28,463 bases of DNA from a virus, in the IMG/VR virus record IMGVR_UViG_3300025120_000393, positions 1 to 28,463 of that record; one strand, written 5' to 3'. Shown one piece after another: positions 6,912 through 15,531 of the stretch (its first letter is position 1; every line of letters starts with the position of its first letter). The translations under genes were made by a program, and so were the position numbers. The notes under the pieces are model-generated. The model searched no databases. It saw only the letters and a program-made list of their open reading frames with translations, and had not been told where the DNA came from.

Positions 6912-7074
6912 TAGTTATTATAAAATCAATTTTGCCTTGATGCAATTTCATAAATATAGTTTAACTGAGATTGAAAATCTAATTCCATGGGAAAGAGATA
7001 TCTACGTTGGATTATTGCAGCAACATCTTGAAGAAGAAGAATTAAAACGAAAACAACAAGCATCTAATGGATGA
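6901..7074 (+). CDS. 51: gp51-like baseplate hub assembly protein (small ORF, likely frameshift extension of gp26)
   Basis: 57 residues from ATG 6901, or 63 residues as a -1 extension of gp26 entering at CGC 6883. The sequence DLGSYYKINFALMQFHKYS followed by LTEIENLIPWERDIYVGLLQ matches the short gp51 of cyanophages and has the helical, WxRD-Y pattern common in frameshift domains of tail-assembly chaperones. T4 gp51 is far larger (249), so only a local functional equivalence is claimed. No ribosome binding site is visible before ATG 6901, which favours expression through the frameshift site at 6877-6883. The C terminus is charged (EEEELKRKQQ), and its last 8 nt overlap the start of the next gene at 7067. 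Confidence 0.6.
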   Translation: MDLGSYYKINFALMQFHKYSLTEIENLIPWERDIYVGLLQQHLEEEELKRKQQASNG

Positions 7075-9244
7075 TACTGTAACTACACCAATAAAATCTA
7101 CTACAATATCAACATCTAAAATGATGGGTAGGGATGTTGGTGATACAAATTCTTCCTCACCTGGAAAAGAAAGCAAGATTGCTAAACTTTCAAGAATTTT
7201 AAGGACGACTCGTGTAAAGGTAAATGAGACAGAGAATCAAATAAAAGATATTGACAAGATAGTAAAAATAAATGCTGAAAAAATAACTAGATTAAAAAAT
7301 ATTATTAAGATTCAAAAGAGTACTCTTGCAGAAAATCTTAGTAGTCTCGATCAAAAAGCAGAATTTGCTTCGGTAGAAAAAAGTCTTAATGCTATAATTG
7401 AAACTTTAAGAAAAGAAAAAAAAGCAGAAGATAAAGCTGCAGAAGATGCTAGGAAAAAAGGAGAAAGGAATCGCGCCAAGAATAGAGAAAAGAAGTTAGA
7501 GTCTAGTCTTGGAAAGGGAATTAAACAATTCACTGGAAAAATAATAAAACCTTTCAAAAGTATTTTTGATAAAATATTTGATTTTTTACTCAATGTTTTA
7601 TTGGGAAGAACTGTCATAAAACTAATTGATTGGTTTAGTGATGATGAAAATAAAGAAAAAATAGATAACTTAATTAACTTTGTGAAGGACTGGTGGCCTG
7701 CACTGACTGCTGCTGTTCTTTTATTTGGAACTGGTTTTGGTTCTTTAGCAGCAGGTATCGTAAGTATAGTAGCAGGATTTATTCCTAAAATGATAGGAGT
7801 GATTGCCAAATTGACGATGGTGATTGCAAAAAGTCCTATTGCTCTTCCAGTACTTGCTGCTGCAGCTGCAGGTATTGGGATTTATGGTATAGGGAAAATG
7901 TTAGGTAATGATAAGGTTGCTGAAAATGAAGGAAAGCGGCAGGAGATTACTCGAAAGGGATTGGAAGAGGCACCTAGCACTAAGGATATGAGTGCTGGAG
8001 ACAGAGAGGCACTAGTTCAGGGATCAAGGCAAAGAGATGCAGGTGGTAGCGGATCTCTTAACAATATGCCAAACCAATTTATCGATCCTTTAGGCATCAG
8101 AAATGATCCTACTGGCATGGGTGGAATGCGTGGAATGGGTGGTATGAATAGATTTAATGGTGGAGGAAAAGTACCTGGTAAAGGGCCAAATAAAGATACT
8201 GTTCCTGCGATGTTATCTCCTGGTGAATTTGTGATGAGTAGAGGTGCAGTTGATAAATTTGGTACTGGTATTTTGGCTTCTATGAACTCTATTGGTGGTG
8301 GAAATAATAAACCTAAAATTTCTGATGGAGTAACATATGCATCTGGTGGTGGGATGGTTGGTAATAATAATTATGGTTCGAATTTAAAATTTAAAAGCCC
8401 AATTATGGGATATCCAAATTATGAGAAACCTACTGACGAGGCAGGACAATTCTTCTCAAGAATTTACAAGGCAGCAAAAGAAGCAGGAGATCCATTCCCA
8501 GAAATAGTTGCAGCACAAGCTGTAGAAGAAAGTAATTTTGGAAGATCTCCATTAGCAATGGAAGCAAATAATTTATTTGGCCAAGACGCTCCATCAGATT
8601 ATCCACCATCTCAAACATATAAGTATATTGATCCTATTGAAGGAGAACATACAGCAATTAAATTTAAATCTATTGAAGACTCTGTAAAATATAGAGTTAG
8701 GATATGGAAAGAGTATTATGGAGATGCTAAAACTCCATCTGAGGCAATCACTAATCTTGCAACTGCTGGATATAATCCACATGCCATATATCCAGGAAAA
8801 ATTAATGGTGTTTTACGTGATTATGGTATCGTACCAAATCAACCAAGACCTAATATGAATGATGTTAGGCCTACAAACCAACCAACTTTTGCTAATAGAG
8901 TTGAAGATACTCCAGTTGGTCCAAAAGGTCTCATTCAATCGTTGACTGATTCAGAAGGATTGTCTGGCATTTATATGAATCCGATTAACAAAATATTTGG
9001 CAATCAATCTAAAACCCAACCAAATTTACAAACTCCTGCACAAATATCAAGTTCTCAAACAAAAAAAACTTCTAACATAAAACCTTTGGAAAGAAGTGCT
9101 CCAAAGGTTTCGTTCTTACCATTACCAACATCAAATGACGATACACCTATCGCAGATGCATCTGGTAGAACAACTATTCCTCCGTTCAGTGCAGCGACTC
9201 AGGGATCTCGTTTTAAGAAACAAGTTCTTGGTATGGTGACATAA
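7067..9244 (+). CDS. Tape-measure-like hub protein with glucosaminidase-like domain
   Basis: 725 residues. Residues about 35-160 are Lys/Glu-rich and predicted coiled coil. Residues about 160-280 hold several hydrophobic segments (FDFLLNVLLGRTVIKLIDWF, WWPALTAAVLLFGTG, and an Ala/Gly-rich stretch), as in tape-measure proteins. A Gly/Met/Asn-rich linker leads to GKVPGKGPNKDTVPAMLSPG near 365, a motif frequent in phage tape-measure proteins. Residues about 455-600 look like a FlgJ/AtlA-type glucosaminidase: FFSRIYKAAKEAG, AAQAVEESNFGRS with probable catalytic E488, NNLFG, and SVKYRVRIWKEYYG. The protein would measure or line the tail and cut peptidoglycan during entry. It overlaps gp51 by 8 nt and is followed after 1 nt by the 783-aa gene. 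T4 gp29 is the positional analogue, without convincing sequence similarity that I can see. Confidence 0.65.
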   Translation: MDDTVTTPIKSTTISTSKMMGRDVGDTNSSSPGKESKIAKLSRILRTTRVKVNETENQIKDIDKIVKINAEKITRLKNIIKIQKSTLAENLSSLDQKAEFASVEKSLNAIIETLRKEKKAEDKAAEDARKKGERNRAKNREKKLESSLGKGIKQFTGKIIKPFKSIFDKIFDFLLNVLLGRTVIKLIDWFSDDENKEKIDNLINFVKDWWPALTAAVLLFGTGFGSLAAGIVSIVAGFIPKMIGVIAKLTMVIAKSPIALPVLAAAAAGIGIYGIGKMLGNDKVAENEGKRQEITRKGLEEAPSTKDMSAGDREALVQGSRQRDAGGSGSLNNMPNQFIDPLGIRNDPTGMGGMRGMGGMNRFNGGGKVPGKGPNKDTVPAMLSPGEFVMSRGAVDKFGTGILASMNSIGGGNNKPKISDGVTYASGGGMVGNNNYGSNLKFKSPIMGYPNYEKPTDEAGQFFSRIYKAAKEAGDPFPEIVAAQAVEESNFGRSPLAMEANNLFGQDAPSDYPPSQTYKYIDPIEGEHTAIKFKSIEDSVKYRVRIWKEYYGDAKTPSEAITNLATAGYNPHAIYPGKINGVLRDYGIVPNQPRPNMNDVRPTNQPTFANRVEDTPVGPKGLIQSLTDSEGLSGIYMNPINKIFGNQSKTQPNLQTPAQISSSQTKKTSNIKPLERSAPKVSFLPLPTSNDDTPIADASGRTTIPPFSAATQGSRFKKQVLGMVT

Positions 9245-9245
9245 A

Positions 9246-11597
9246 ATGGCAGTTAACGCAGAAAAACTACTATCCAGAAAAGTGGAGACTCCAAATATAT
9301 CTTCTCCAAAGGGGTCAAAATTTAGATTAAAATCAATTAAGATAAAGGTTGATACTATAAATGATATTTTAAAACAATCTTTAAAATCTAAAACGAAAGC
9401 AAGAAGTTCTGATAGATCAAAGGATGAGAAAGAAACTTCAACAAAAACAGAGAATGAATTAGAGAAACAACAAAAGAAGTTTGGTAAGTTTAAGTTGCCA
9501 AACCCAATTAAAAAATTGAACCCTCTGAATAAGATAACAAATTTTCTATTTAATATTCTTGCTGGGTATGTTGCAGTAAGATTGTTAGACAATTTGCCAA
9601 TGTTGAAGGAATTAATTCCTAAAATAGAGAGTGCCTTTGAGTTTATTGAAGAATGGGGAGGTAAAATTTTCAATGGACTTGTCACTCTGGTAGACGAGGG
9701 ATATAAAATGTATGATGGTTTACGTGATAATGTCAAAGAAATGTTTGGCGAAGATGGCCAGAAAAAATTTGATGAAATATCTAATCACTTAAAGACAGCT
9801 CTTAATTTAGCAATCGTTGCTGCTTTGATTGGAGTGAGAGTTGGAGCTTTTCGTGGTGGAGGAGCAAGAACGGGTGCAAATATAAGACCTAGACCAGGCA
9901 CAGGTGGAAGACCTAGAGTAACCGGTACTGGTGGTGGTAGAGCAGGTAGACCAAATTTACGCAACCCACTCAGACAGAGACCAAGAATAACCTCTGGTGG
10001 TGGTGCAAATAGATTCGGTAGTAGACTGCTTGGTAGAGGTGCTTCAAGAGTTACTATTGGTGCTTCAGGTCAACTTGGATCAAGAGCAGGTTTAAGAATT
10101 CTCAAAAACTTTGTCAGTCCAATTGTTAAAAGAATACCAATCATTGGTGGTCTAATTGACTTTGCACTAAACTACTTTGTTTTTAAAGAACCTATCGGAA
10201 GAGCAGCATTTGCGGCAATTGGTGCTACAATTTTTGGTGCTCTTGGAGCAACAGTCGGATCTATTGTTCCATTTGGAGGAACTTTTATTGGTGGTGTTCT
10301 TGGTGGTCTTGGCGGAGATCTTGCCGGTAAATGGTTATATGATGCATTCTTCTCTAAAAAGAAACCAATAAAAGTTCAAGATGATTCTGAATTAAAAGAC
10401 AAACTACCTAGATCTGAAATAACATCAGCAGATGAAAAAGATCTCTTTAAAAGATTGATTGCTGCTGAGTCAAGTGGGGAAGGTGAACTTGGAATGGCAT
10501 TGGTTGCTCGTTCTGTATTAAATCGTGTTGGTTTAATACAATCTGGTGAAGCTTCAACTGGAACTTTCCAGGCTAATGATAAGACTTTGACTGGTGTTAT
10601 TATGGGAAAAAATCAATACCAACCAGTAACTGATGGAAGCATTAATGATAAATTTGAACCCAGGACATTAGAAAAATCTGAGAATGCAATAAAACTTGCT
10701 CAAGATATTGATAAGTTGAAGGCAATGTTAAAAACTGAAAAAATAAGTGACTCTGATATTTCCAAACTTATGGCATCAACTGGATTCAGAACAGGGGGTG
10801 CCTTTGTTGACCAATCGCAAAATGTCAATGTTGTTCAATACAAAAATCATTATTTTAATACTGCAGGAAATCCAACTCTATCTTATGCTAGAGCAAATAG
10901 ACCAAGTATACCAAAAAATGATATTGATGATGGTCAGCGAGCACTTAGGTCTTCTAGAATTGATAGTGAAGGAAGTAAAATTGCAGGTGAACTTGGAAGA
11001 TTTATGAAAAAGAAAGGAGTAGTTCCTGGAAGTATTCACCGACACCCGGAGCATCCTCCATATAGTTTAACGCAAGGTCACTCTCCTGGTTCACTTCACT
11101 ATCAAGGAAGAGCAATTGATTTAGGAGGGTACTCTGGTGAGCAGAGGCCTATTTTAGATGCTGTTACGGAGTTTAATAAGTTAAAGGGAATATCACCAGT
11201 ACAACTTCTTCATGCAGCTAATGATCCGAGAGGTGAACATGATGATCATGTTCATGTGGCATATAAAAAAGGTGGACTTACAAAGAGTGGTGCCCATATG
11301 GCAACACTGGGTGAGGAAGGGAGAGAATTTGTTATTGATGCAGATTCAACCAATGCACTTGAAGGAAAATTGCCTGGATTCTTAAGTGCAATTAATAAAG
11401 CAGATGGAAAGGCTGCTATTGACATATTAAATGAATATACATCCTATGATGATAGGTCAGAACAAACAATTATAATTCCTCCGCCTCCACAACAAGCAGG
11501 ATATGGTGGTGATTCAACTAAAAAAGCAGTCCCTGTTCTAATTTCTGATTCGGAAATTCTTTCTAGTCATTTTGATATTTTATATCAAGGTGCGTAA
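9246..11597 (+). CDS. Tape-measure-like hub protein with SleB-like hydrolase and M15-like peptidase domains
   Basis: 783 residues. After a charged N terminus, hydrophobic segments occur near 95-120, 180-200 and 292-365 (Gly/Ala-rich, FGALGATVGSIVPFGGTFIG), separated by an Arg/Gly-rich stretch (about 200-275). Residues about 396-490 resemble SleB/Hydrolase_2 cell-wall hydrolases: LFKRLIAAESSGEGELGMAL with candidate E408, VARSVLNR, GVI and NQYQPV. Residues about 580-680 resemble M15-type D,D-peptidases: GSLHYQGRAIDLG gives the H618 and D625 ligands, and HDDHVHVAY gives H668/H670. The C-terminal GEEGREFVIDADS motif is common in tape-measure proteins. Two wall-cleaving activities of different bond types are therefore predicted. 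It sits between the glucosaminidase-like gene and gp27 in one plus-strand run. Confidence 0.65.
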   Translation: MAVNAEKLLSRKVETPNISSPKGSKFRLKSIKIKVDTINDILKQSLKSKTKARSSDRSKDEKETSTKTENELEKQQKKFGKFKLPNPIKKLNPLNKITNFLFNILAGYVAVRLLDNLPMLKELIPKIESAFEFIEEWGGKIFNGLVTLVDEGYKMYDGLRDNVKEMFGEDGQKKFDEISNHLKTALNLAIVAALIGVRVGAFRGGGARTGANIRPRPGTGGRPRVTGTGGGRAGRPNLRNPLRQRPRITSGGGANRFGSRLLGRGASRVTIGASGQLGSRAGLRILKNFVSPIVKRIPIIGGLIDFALNYFVFKEPIGRAAFAAIGATIFGALGATVGSIVPFGGTFIGGVLGGLGGDLAGKWLYDAFFSKKKPIKVQDDSELKDKLPRSEITSADEKDLFKRLIAAESSGEGELGMALVARSVLNRVGLIQSGEASTGTFQANDKTLTGVIMGKNQYQPVTDGSINDKFEPRTLEKSENAIKLAQDIDKLKAMLKTEKISDSDISKLMASTGFRTGGAFVDQSQNVNVVQYKNHYFNTAGNPTLSYARANRPSIPKNDIDDGQRALRSSRIDSEGSKIAGELGRFMKKKGVVPGSIHRHPEHPPYSLTQGHSPGSLHYQGRAIDLGGYSGEQRPILDAVTEFNKLKGISPVQLLHAANDPRGEHDDHVHVAYKKGGLTKSGAHMATLGEEGREFVIDADSTNALEGKLPGFLSAINKADGKAAIDILNEYTSYDDRSEQTIIIPPPPQQAGYGGDSTKKAVPVLISDSEILSSHFDILYQGA

Positions 11598-11620
11598 ATA
11601 GATATAAGAGGTAATAAAGA

Positions 11621-12937
11621 ATGGAAAAAACATCCACATCTAAACAAGCAGTTTCTGCTTCAGTATCAAAGGCAATTATAACTTCCAATAAGGATAAAAG
11701 CAAAACCACTAATTTGATTAATGGTTTAGTTCGTTTGATGTATTATGAAAGTATCTTACAAGATACCATAAGATCTGAAGTATATTTTATTGACACAGGT
11801 AATTCTATTGATGGAAAAAGTGTATTGGAAGGTCTTCCTATAGTAGGCACAGAAGATGCTGAATTGAAATTCACTGATAATAATCAGGTGACTATTAAGA
11901 TGAAATTAATTGTAAACAAAGTCACCCCTGTAAATGAAGAATCTACAGGATCTATGATAAGATTGGATCTAGTATCTGAAGAATTTATAAGAAATGAATG
12001 TGGAGATACAAGACTCAATATTAGATTTGATGGTAAGATATCAAATCATATTCAAAGAATTTTGACAGATTTTTTAAAGACTGAAAAATCTTTAGATATA
12101 GAACAGACAAGTAATAATTATAATTTTTTAGGAAATAATAGAAAACCATATTATGCAATGAATTGGTTATCCAAAGCATCTATACCAGCAAGTGTAGGAG
12201 AGAAGGGTAAGACTAGTGGATTCTTTTTGTTTGAAACTTCTGAGGGTTTTAAATTCAAATCAATAGATAGTTTATTTAAACAAAAGCAGAAAAAATCTTT
12301 GATCTTTAACCTAACTGCAGATTTACCTTCTGGGTATACTACAAAAGTTTTAAATCAGCAAAAAGATATTCGCATTGATGCTCAAGAAAAATTTAAAATG
12401 GGAGCATATGGAACAAGACTAGTAGTTTTTGATCCATTCAATTGTTTTTATGAAGTTAGGGAACAAACTGCAACTGAAACAAAAGATGGTACTGAATTAG
12501 CTGCAAAAGATTTGCCAAAGTTGAATGATAAATTTGAATCAGATTCAAAATTTACAAGGACAACATATTCAATTGTGGACACTGGAACACTTCCTTCTGG
12601 AACAACGGATCAACAAATTCAAAAATCAACAGAACAAAATTTTGAAGTACAGCAGGTATTGAATCAATCTATTCGTAGATATAATCAATTGTTTACGGGA
12701 ATGCAAACAGTGACGATCCCCGGAGACTTTAGCCTCCATGCTGGAGACCTTGTTTTTCTTGATACTCCAGGATTGCGTGCCAAGAAAGGTGATGATCTTG
12801 ACAAGGAATCAGGAGGTCTATATATTATAGCTGACTTATGTCATTTCATTTCTACCAATGAAACTTATACTAAGTTAAATCTGGTTAGAGATTCTTTCGG
12901 GAGAAAAGGAAACCACACTACTAATATTCCATTATGA
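11621..12937 (+). CDS. 27: gp27 baseplate central hub protein
   Basis: 438 residues (T4 gp27 has 391). Recognisable features are the N-terminal LVRLMYYESILQDTIRSEVY, the EGLPIVGTEDAELKF block, FDGKISNHIQRIL, and the C-terminal VTIPGDFSLHAGDLVFLDTP, typical of hub proteins that form the trimeric ring around the gp5 spike. The start ATG has an AGAGG about 8 nt upstream. The final TGA is in an ATGA overlap with the CP12-like gene, which is followed by gp5, the physical partner of gp27. In the T4 baseplate the gp27 trimer bridges the sixfold tube and the threefold spike. Confidence 0.8.
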   Translation: MEKTSTSKQAVSASVSKAIITSNKDKSKTTNLINGLVRLMYYESILQDTIRSEVYFIDTGNSIDGKSVLEGLPIVGTEDAELKFTDNNQVTIKMKLIVNKVTPVNEESTGSMIRLDLVSEEFIRNECGDTRLNIRFDGKISNHIQRILTDFLKTEKSLDIEQTSNNYNFLGNNRKPYYAMNWLSKASIPASVGEKGKTSGFFLFETSEGFKFKSIDSLFKQKQKKSLIFNLTADLPSGYTTKVLNQQKDIRIDAQEKFKMGAYGTRLVVFDPFNCFYEVREQTATETKDGTELAAKDLPKLNDKFESDSKFTRTTYSIVDTGTLPSGTTDQQIQKSTEQNFEVQQVLNQSIRRYNQLFTGMQTVTIPGDFSLHAGDLVFLDTPGLRAKKGDDLDKESGGLYIIADLCHFISTNETYTKLNLVRDSFGRKGNHTTNIPL

Positions 12938-13155
12938 GCGAAGAAAAAAGTATTAAACAACACATCATTGATGATAAAAACACACTTGATAATGAATCAT
13001 TGTCACCTCAAATGCGGCGTCATGTAGCGGATGAACTGGATCATCTTGAACAGTATCAAGCAAACCATCCTGGAGAAGATCATGATCCAACAGCACTTGA
13101 AATGTACTGTGATGAAAATCCAGAGACAGATGAGTGTAGAATTTATGAGGATTAA
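12934..13155 (+). CDS. CP12-like protein (C-terminal GAPDH-binding type)
   Basis: 73 residues. The C terminus ALEMYCDENPETDECRIYED has the features of CP12, the intrinsically disordered regulator that ties GAPDH and phosphoribulokinase into an inactive complex in the dark. The two Cys (C59, C68) have the 8-residue spacing of the CP12 C-terminal redox pair, followed by the characteristic R-I/V-Y-E/D-D end. The middle (RRHVADELDHLEQYQANH) aligns with the helix that carries AWDxVEEL in CP12, but the N-terminal Cys pair is absent. Phage CP12 genes are known from cyanophages as auxiliary metabolic genes. Here the gene is coupled to gp27 (ATGA overlap) and precedes gp5, so it would be expressed with late structural genes. 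A purely structural role cannot be excluded. Confidence 0.6.
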   Translation: MSEEKSIKQHIIDDKNTLDNESLSPQMRRHVADELDHLEQYQANHPGEDHDPTALEMYCDENPETDECRIYED

Positions 13156-13161
13156 TAATTA

Positions 13162-15531
13162 ATGGAAGGAGGAACACTTTTTAATCCAGGTTTTCTTGGG
13201 GGCAGTTTTCTTTGGTGGGTTGGTCAAATTAGTGATGACTCTACCTGGAGAGAAAACATAAGTTCTGCAAAGATAGAAAATAAAAATGATACCTCTGGAT
13301 GGGGATACCGATATAAAGTGAGAATCATTGGTCTTCACGATCAGAGTGAAGCATCAATTTCTTCTGACAAATTACCCTGGGCTCAAGTCATGTACCCTAT
13401 CACCGCAGGTGGTGGTCAGGGTGGATCTTTTCATACTCCAGCACTTAAGCAAGGTAATTTTGTTTTTGGATTTTTCCTTGATGCACAAGACCAACAAGTC
13501 CCGGTAATTATGGGTGTGTTGGGTAATAACTCAAAGACACAACTGAATACAAAAACTAGTTTATCTGGCGGAGAAAATTTTACTCCACAAAGTCATTTCT
13601 CTAAGACGCAGAAAAGAGATAGTACAAAAAGAGTTGCAGACAGCAACCTTTCAACTGAAAAACCATCAAAAGGATTTCCCACTAAGGAATCTGCAGATGC
13701 TACTCATTTAGAAAGTGCAAAGGATGAAAAAAAAGAAAAAGTTTTAAAAAGAAAACATACTCTGGCTTCCCCATGCCCAGAGAAAAACTCTGCTATGAAG
13801 TCAATCCAAACAATCATGGAGACTTTAAGCGAAAAAATACAAGAAATTCAAAAATCTCTACAAAACTATAAAGATGCAGCTGCACTTCCAATAAAGAATG
13901 CATTTAAAGAAATTGATAGAGTTATAGAAGAAGCAGCGACTGAGATTTCAAAGTTTATGAAAGAAATCTTTGCCAATGTTCAAAACTTTGTTACGGATCA
14001 ATTTAATAAAACACTTCAACCATTATTGAATATAGCCCCACCGAGTAGTAGAATTACTTTATTAGAAAACGCATTAAAGGGGTTTGAAGCATTATGTTGC
14101 ATATTTAATAAAATTGTAAATGGATTATTGGGAGATATTTTAGGTGCTATATTAAATAGTTTCAATAGAAAAAATTCAGCATCTCCTAATTCTGGGCCCA
14201 CTCCACAAACAAATTTAGATCCTTCACTTTCTCAACCAGGTGGAACACTACCCCTCTCAAGTCTCTCACAGGGGGGACAGGGTGGTTTAGGTGGTGCAGC
14301 AGGTCTTGGTGGTGCAGCAGGTCTTGGTGGTGCTGCAGGTCTTGGTGGTGCTGCAGGTCTTGGTGGAGTCGGAGCAGGTCTTGGTGGAGGTAGGGGAACA
14401 GGAATTTCATTACCAACAGATCCTCAAATTGGAACACCATCAGAGTTTGGAACTTCATATCAAATTCCATCATTACCACCAGATGGATTTTATACACCAA
14501 CACCCATATGTGATACTGAAGAACTGATTAGTGAAGTTTTAGGTCTACATCTAAACACTATCATGGAGTCTTTTGATGTTGCAGTTACTCCAGTCGTTTT
14601 TGCAAGTAGAGATTTTCTATCCACAGAGGGTTATTCTGGAACTGTATATGCAAAACAGATCTTAGATGCTAAACCAAAAAAAATTATTCGCAGATCTATT
14701 TCCCCAAGTGCCGTAAAATCTTCAATTGAATCTGGAGAATTAGTTAGGACGCTTGTTTCAATTCTATCAGGTCAACTTGGTGTAAATTTGACATCAAATC
14801 AACTTGATGGTATTGCATCTATTTTTAGACAAAATCCTGTCTCTGGAATTACTTCCCTTCTTGGATCCATTTCAGGAACGGATGGTGACTTTGACTTGAG
14901 ATCCACTTTACTTTCTCTTACTAATCTTGTTAATAATAATCCTTTGTTTTCAACTGACAAAACAACAGCATCCCTTATCAATGTTACTGTTGACTTATTG
15001 ACTGGTGGTGATTTAAAAAATGGTCTTGCATCAATTGCCAAACTTGCTGGAGCAGATCCTGCCGTTCTTTCATCTATTGGATCAACTTTCCAAGCTATAA
15101 AAGCAGGAAACATACTAGGTGTAGTACAATCATTGAGTCCTCTTGTTGGAGTCAGTCCAGAACTATTAAATTTAGTTACAGATTTTGTTGATGATCCCAT
15201 AGGTTCTGGGATTGGTCTTATAGATGACTTGGTTGGTGGATTAGGTGCTATTGGTGGATTTAACTTTGATGTTGGAACTGCACTAGGATTTATTTCATCC
15301 ATAACTGAATTATTCAGTTGTGATCCAAAACCAAAGTGTTCTCCAAACGATACATATACAATGCAAGAGGGTGGTAATGGTAAACCTGGAATTGAAAAAC
15401 CAAATTTAGCGGCAGTTGCTGAAGGTGCTATTGGCAAAGCGGCATCCGGGGGAAATTCTGGCGGCGTGCAATCACTAGAGGTAATTCCTTTTAGGCCACC
15501 AACATCACAACCAACACCAGTAGAAGAATAA
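13162..15531 (+). CDS. 5: gp5-like baseplate hub/spike protein without visible lysozyme domain
   Basis: 789 residues (T4 gp5: 575). The N terminus FNPGFLGGSFLWWVGQISDD followed by the OB-fold-like YRYKVRIIGLHD...LPWAQVMYP and QQVPVIMGVLGN corresponds to the gp5 OB domain that binds gp27. Next come a Lys-rich helical segment (about 160-330), a low-complexity GLGGAA repeat (about 375-405), a Cys-containing segment, and a long helical/Leu-Gly-rich C-terminal region with several DLLTGG/DDLVGG-like turns. I see no T4-lysozyme-like catalytic segment and no long GxxxI-type beta-helix here. A separate beta-helix protein is encoded at 16756-17301 and wall-cleaving domains occur in the two tape-measure-like proteins. 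The stop overlaps the next ATG by one base. Confidence 0.65.
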   Translation: MEGGTLFNPGFLGGSFLWWVGQISDDSTWRENISSAKIENKNDTSGWGYRYKVRIIGLHDQSEASISSDKLPWAQVMYPITAGGGQGGSFHTPALKQGNFVFGFFLDAQDQQVPVIMGVLGNNSKTQLNTKTSLSGGENFTPQSHFSKTQKRDSTKRVADSNLSTEKPSKGFPTKESADATHLESAKDEKKEKVLKRKHTLASPCPEKNSAMKSIQTIMETLSEKIQEIQKSLQNYKDAAALPIKNAFKEIDRVIEEAATEISKFMKEIFANVQNFVTDQFNKTLQPLLNIAPPSSRITLLENALKGFEALCCIFNKIVNGLLGDILGAILNSFNRKNSASPNSGPTPQTNLDPSLSQPGGTLPLSSLSQGGQGGLGGAAGLGGAAGLGGAAGLGGAAGLGGVGAGLGGGRGTGISLPTDPQIGTPSEFGTSYQIPSLPPDGFYTPTPICDTEELISEVLGLHLNTIMESFDVAVTPVVFASRDFLSTEGYSGTVYAKQILDAKPKKIIRRSISPSAVKSSIESGELVRTLVSILSGQLGVNLTSNQLDGIASIFRQNPVSGITSLLGSISGTDGDFDLRSTLLSLTNLVNNNPLFSTDKTTASLINVTVDLLTGGDLKNGLASIAKLAGADPAVLSSIGSTFQAIKAGNILGVVQSLSPLVGVSPELLNLVTDFVDDPIGSGIGLIDDLVGGLGAIGGFNFDVGTALGFISSITELFSCDPKPKCSPNDTYTMQEGGNGKPGIEKPNLAAVAEGAIGKAASGGNSGGVQSLEVIPFRPPTSQPTPVEE
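14284..14373 (+). repeat. Five tandem 18-bp repeats coding GLGGAA
   Basis: Unit GGTCTTGGTGGTGCWGCA; the first copy has TTTA for TCTT's equivalent and the fifth ends in GAGTCGGA. The three middle copies are nearly identical, differing only in GCA/GCT at one codon, which suggests recent slippage expansion. They encode a flexible Gly/Ala/Leu linker within the gp5-like protein. Confidence 0.9.

Noticed and set aside
14284-14373. CRISPR-like array
   Set aside because: The repeats are directly adjacent, without spacers, and are in-frame coding repeats.
14186-14503. Minus-strand ORF rich in His, Gln and Leu
   Set aside because: It is the antisense shadow of the GLGGAA repeat; its repetitive composition comes entirely from the repeat.
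13162-15531. T4-lysozyme domain in gp5
   Set aside because: Searched by eye between the OB domain and the C terminus; no segment with the E-D-T catalytic arrangement or the usual flanking motifs was found.
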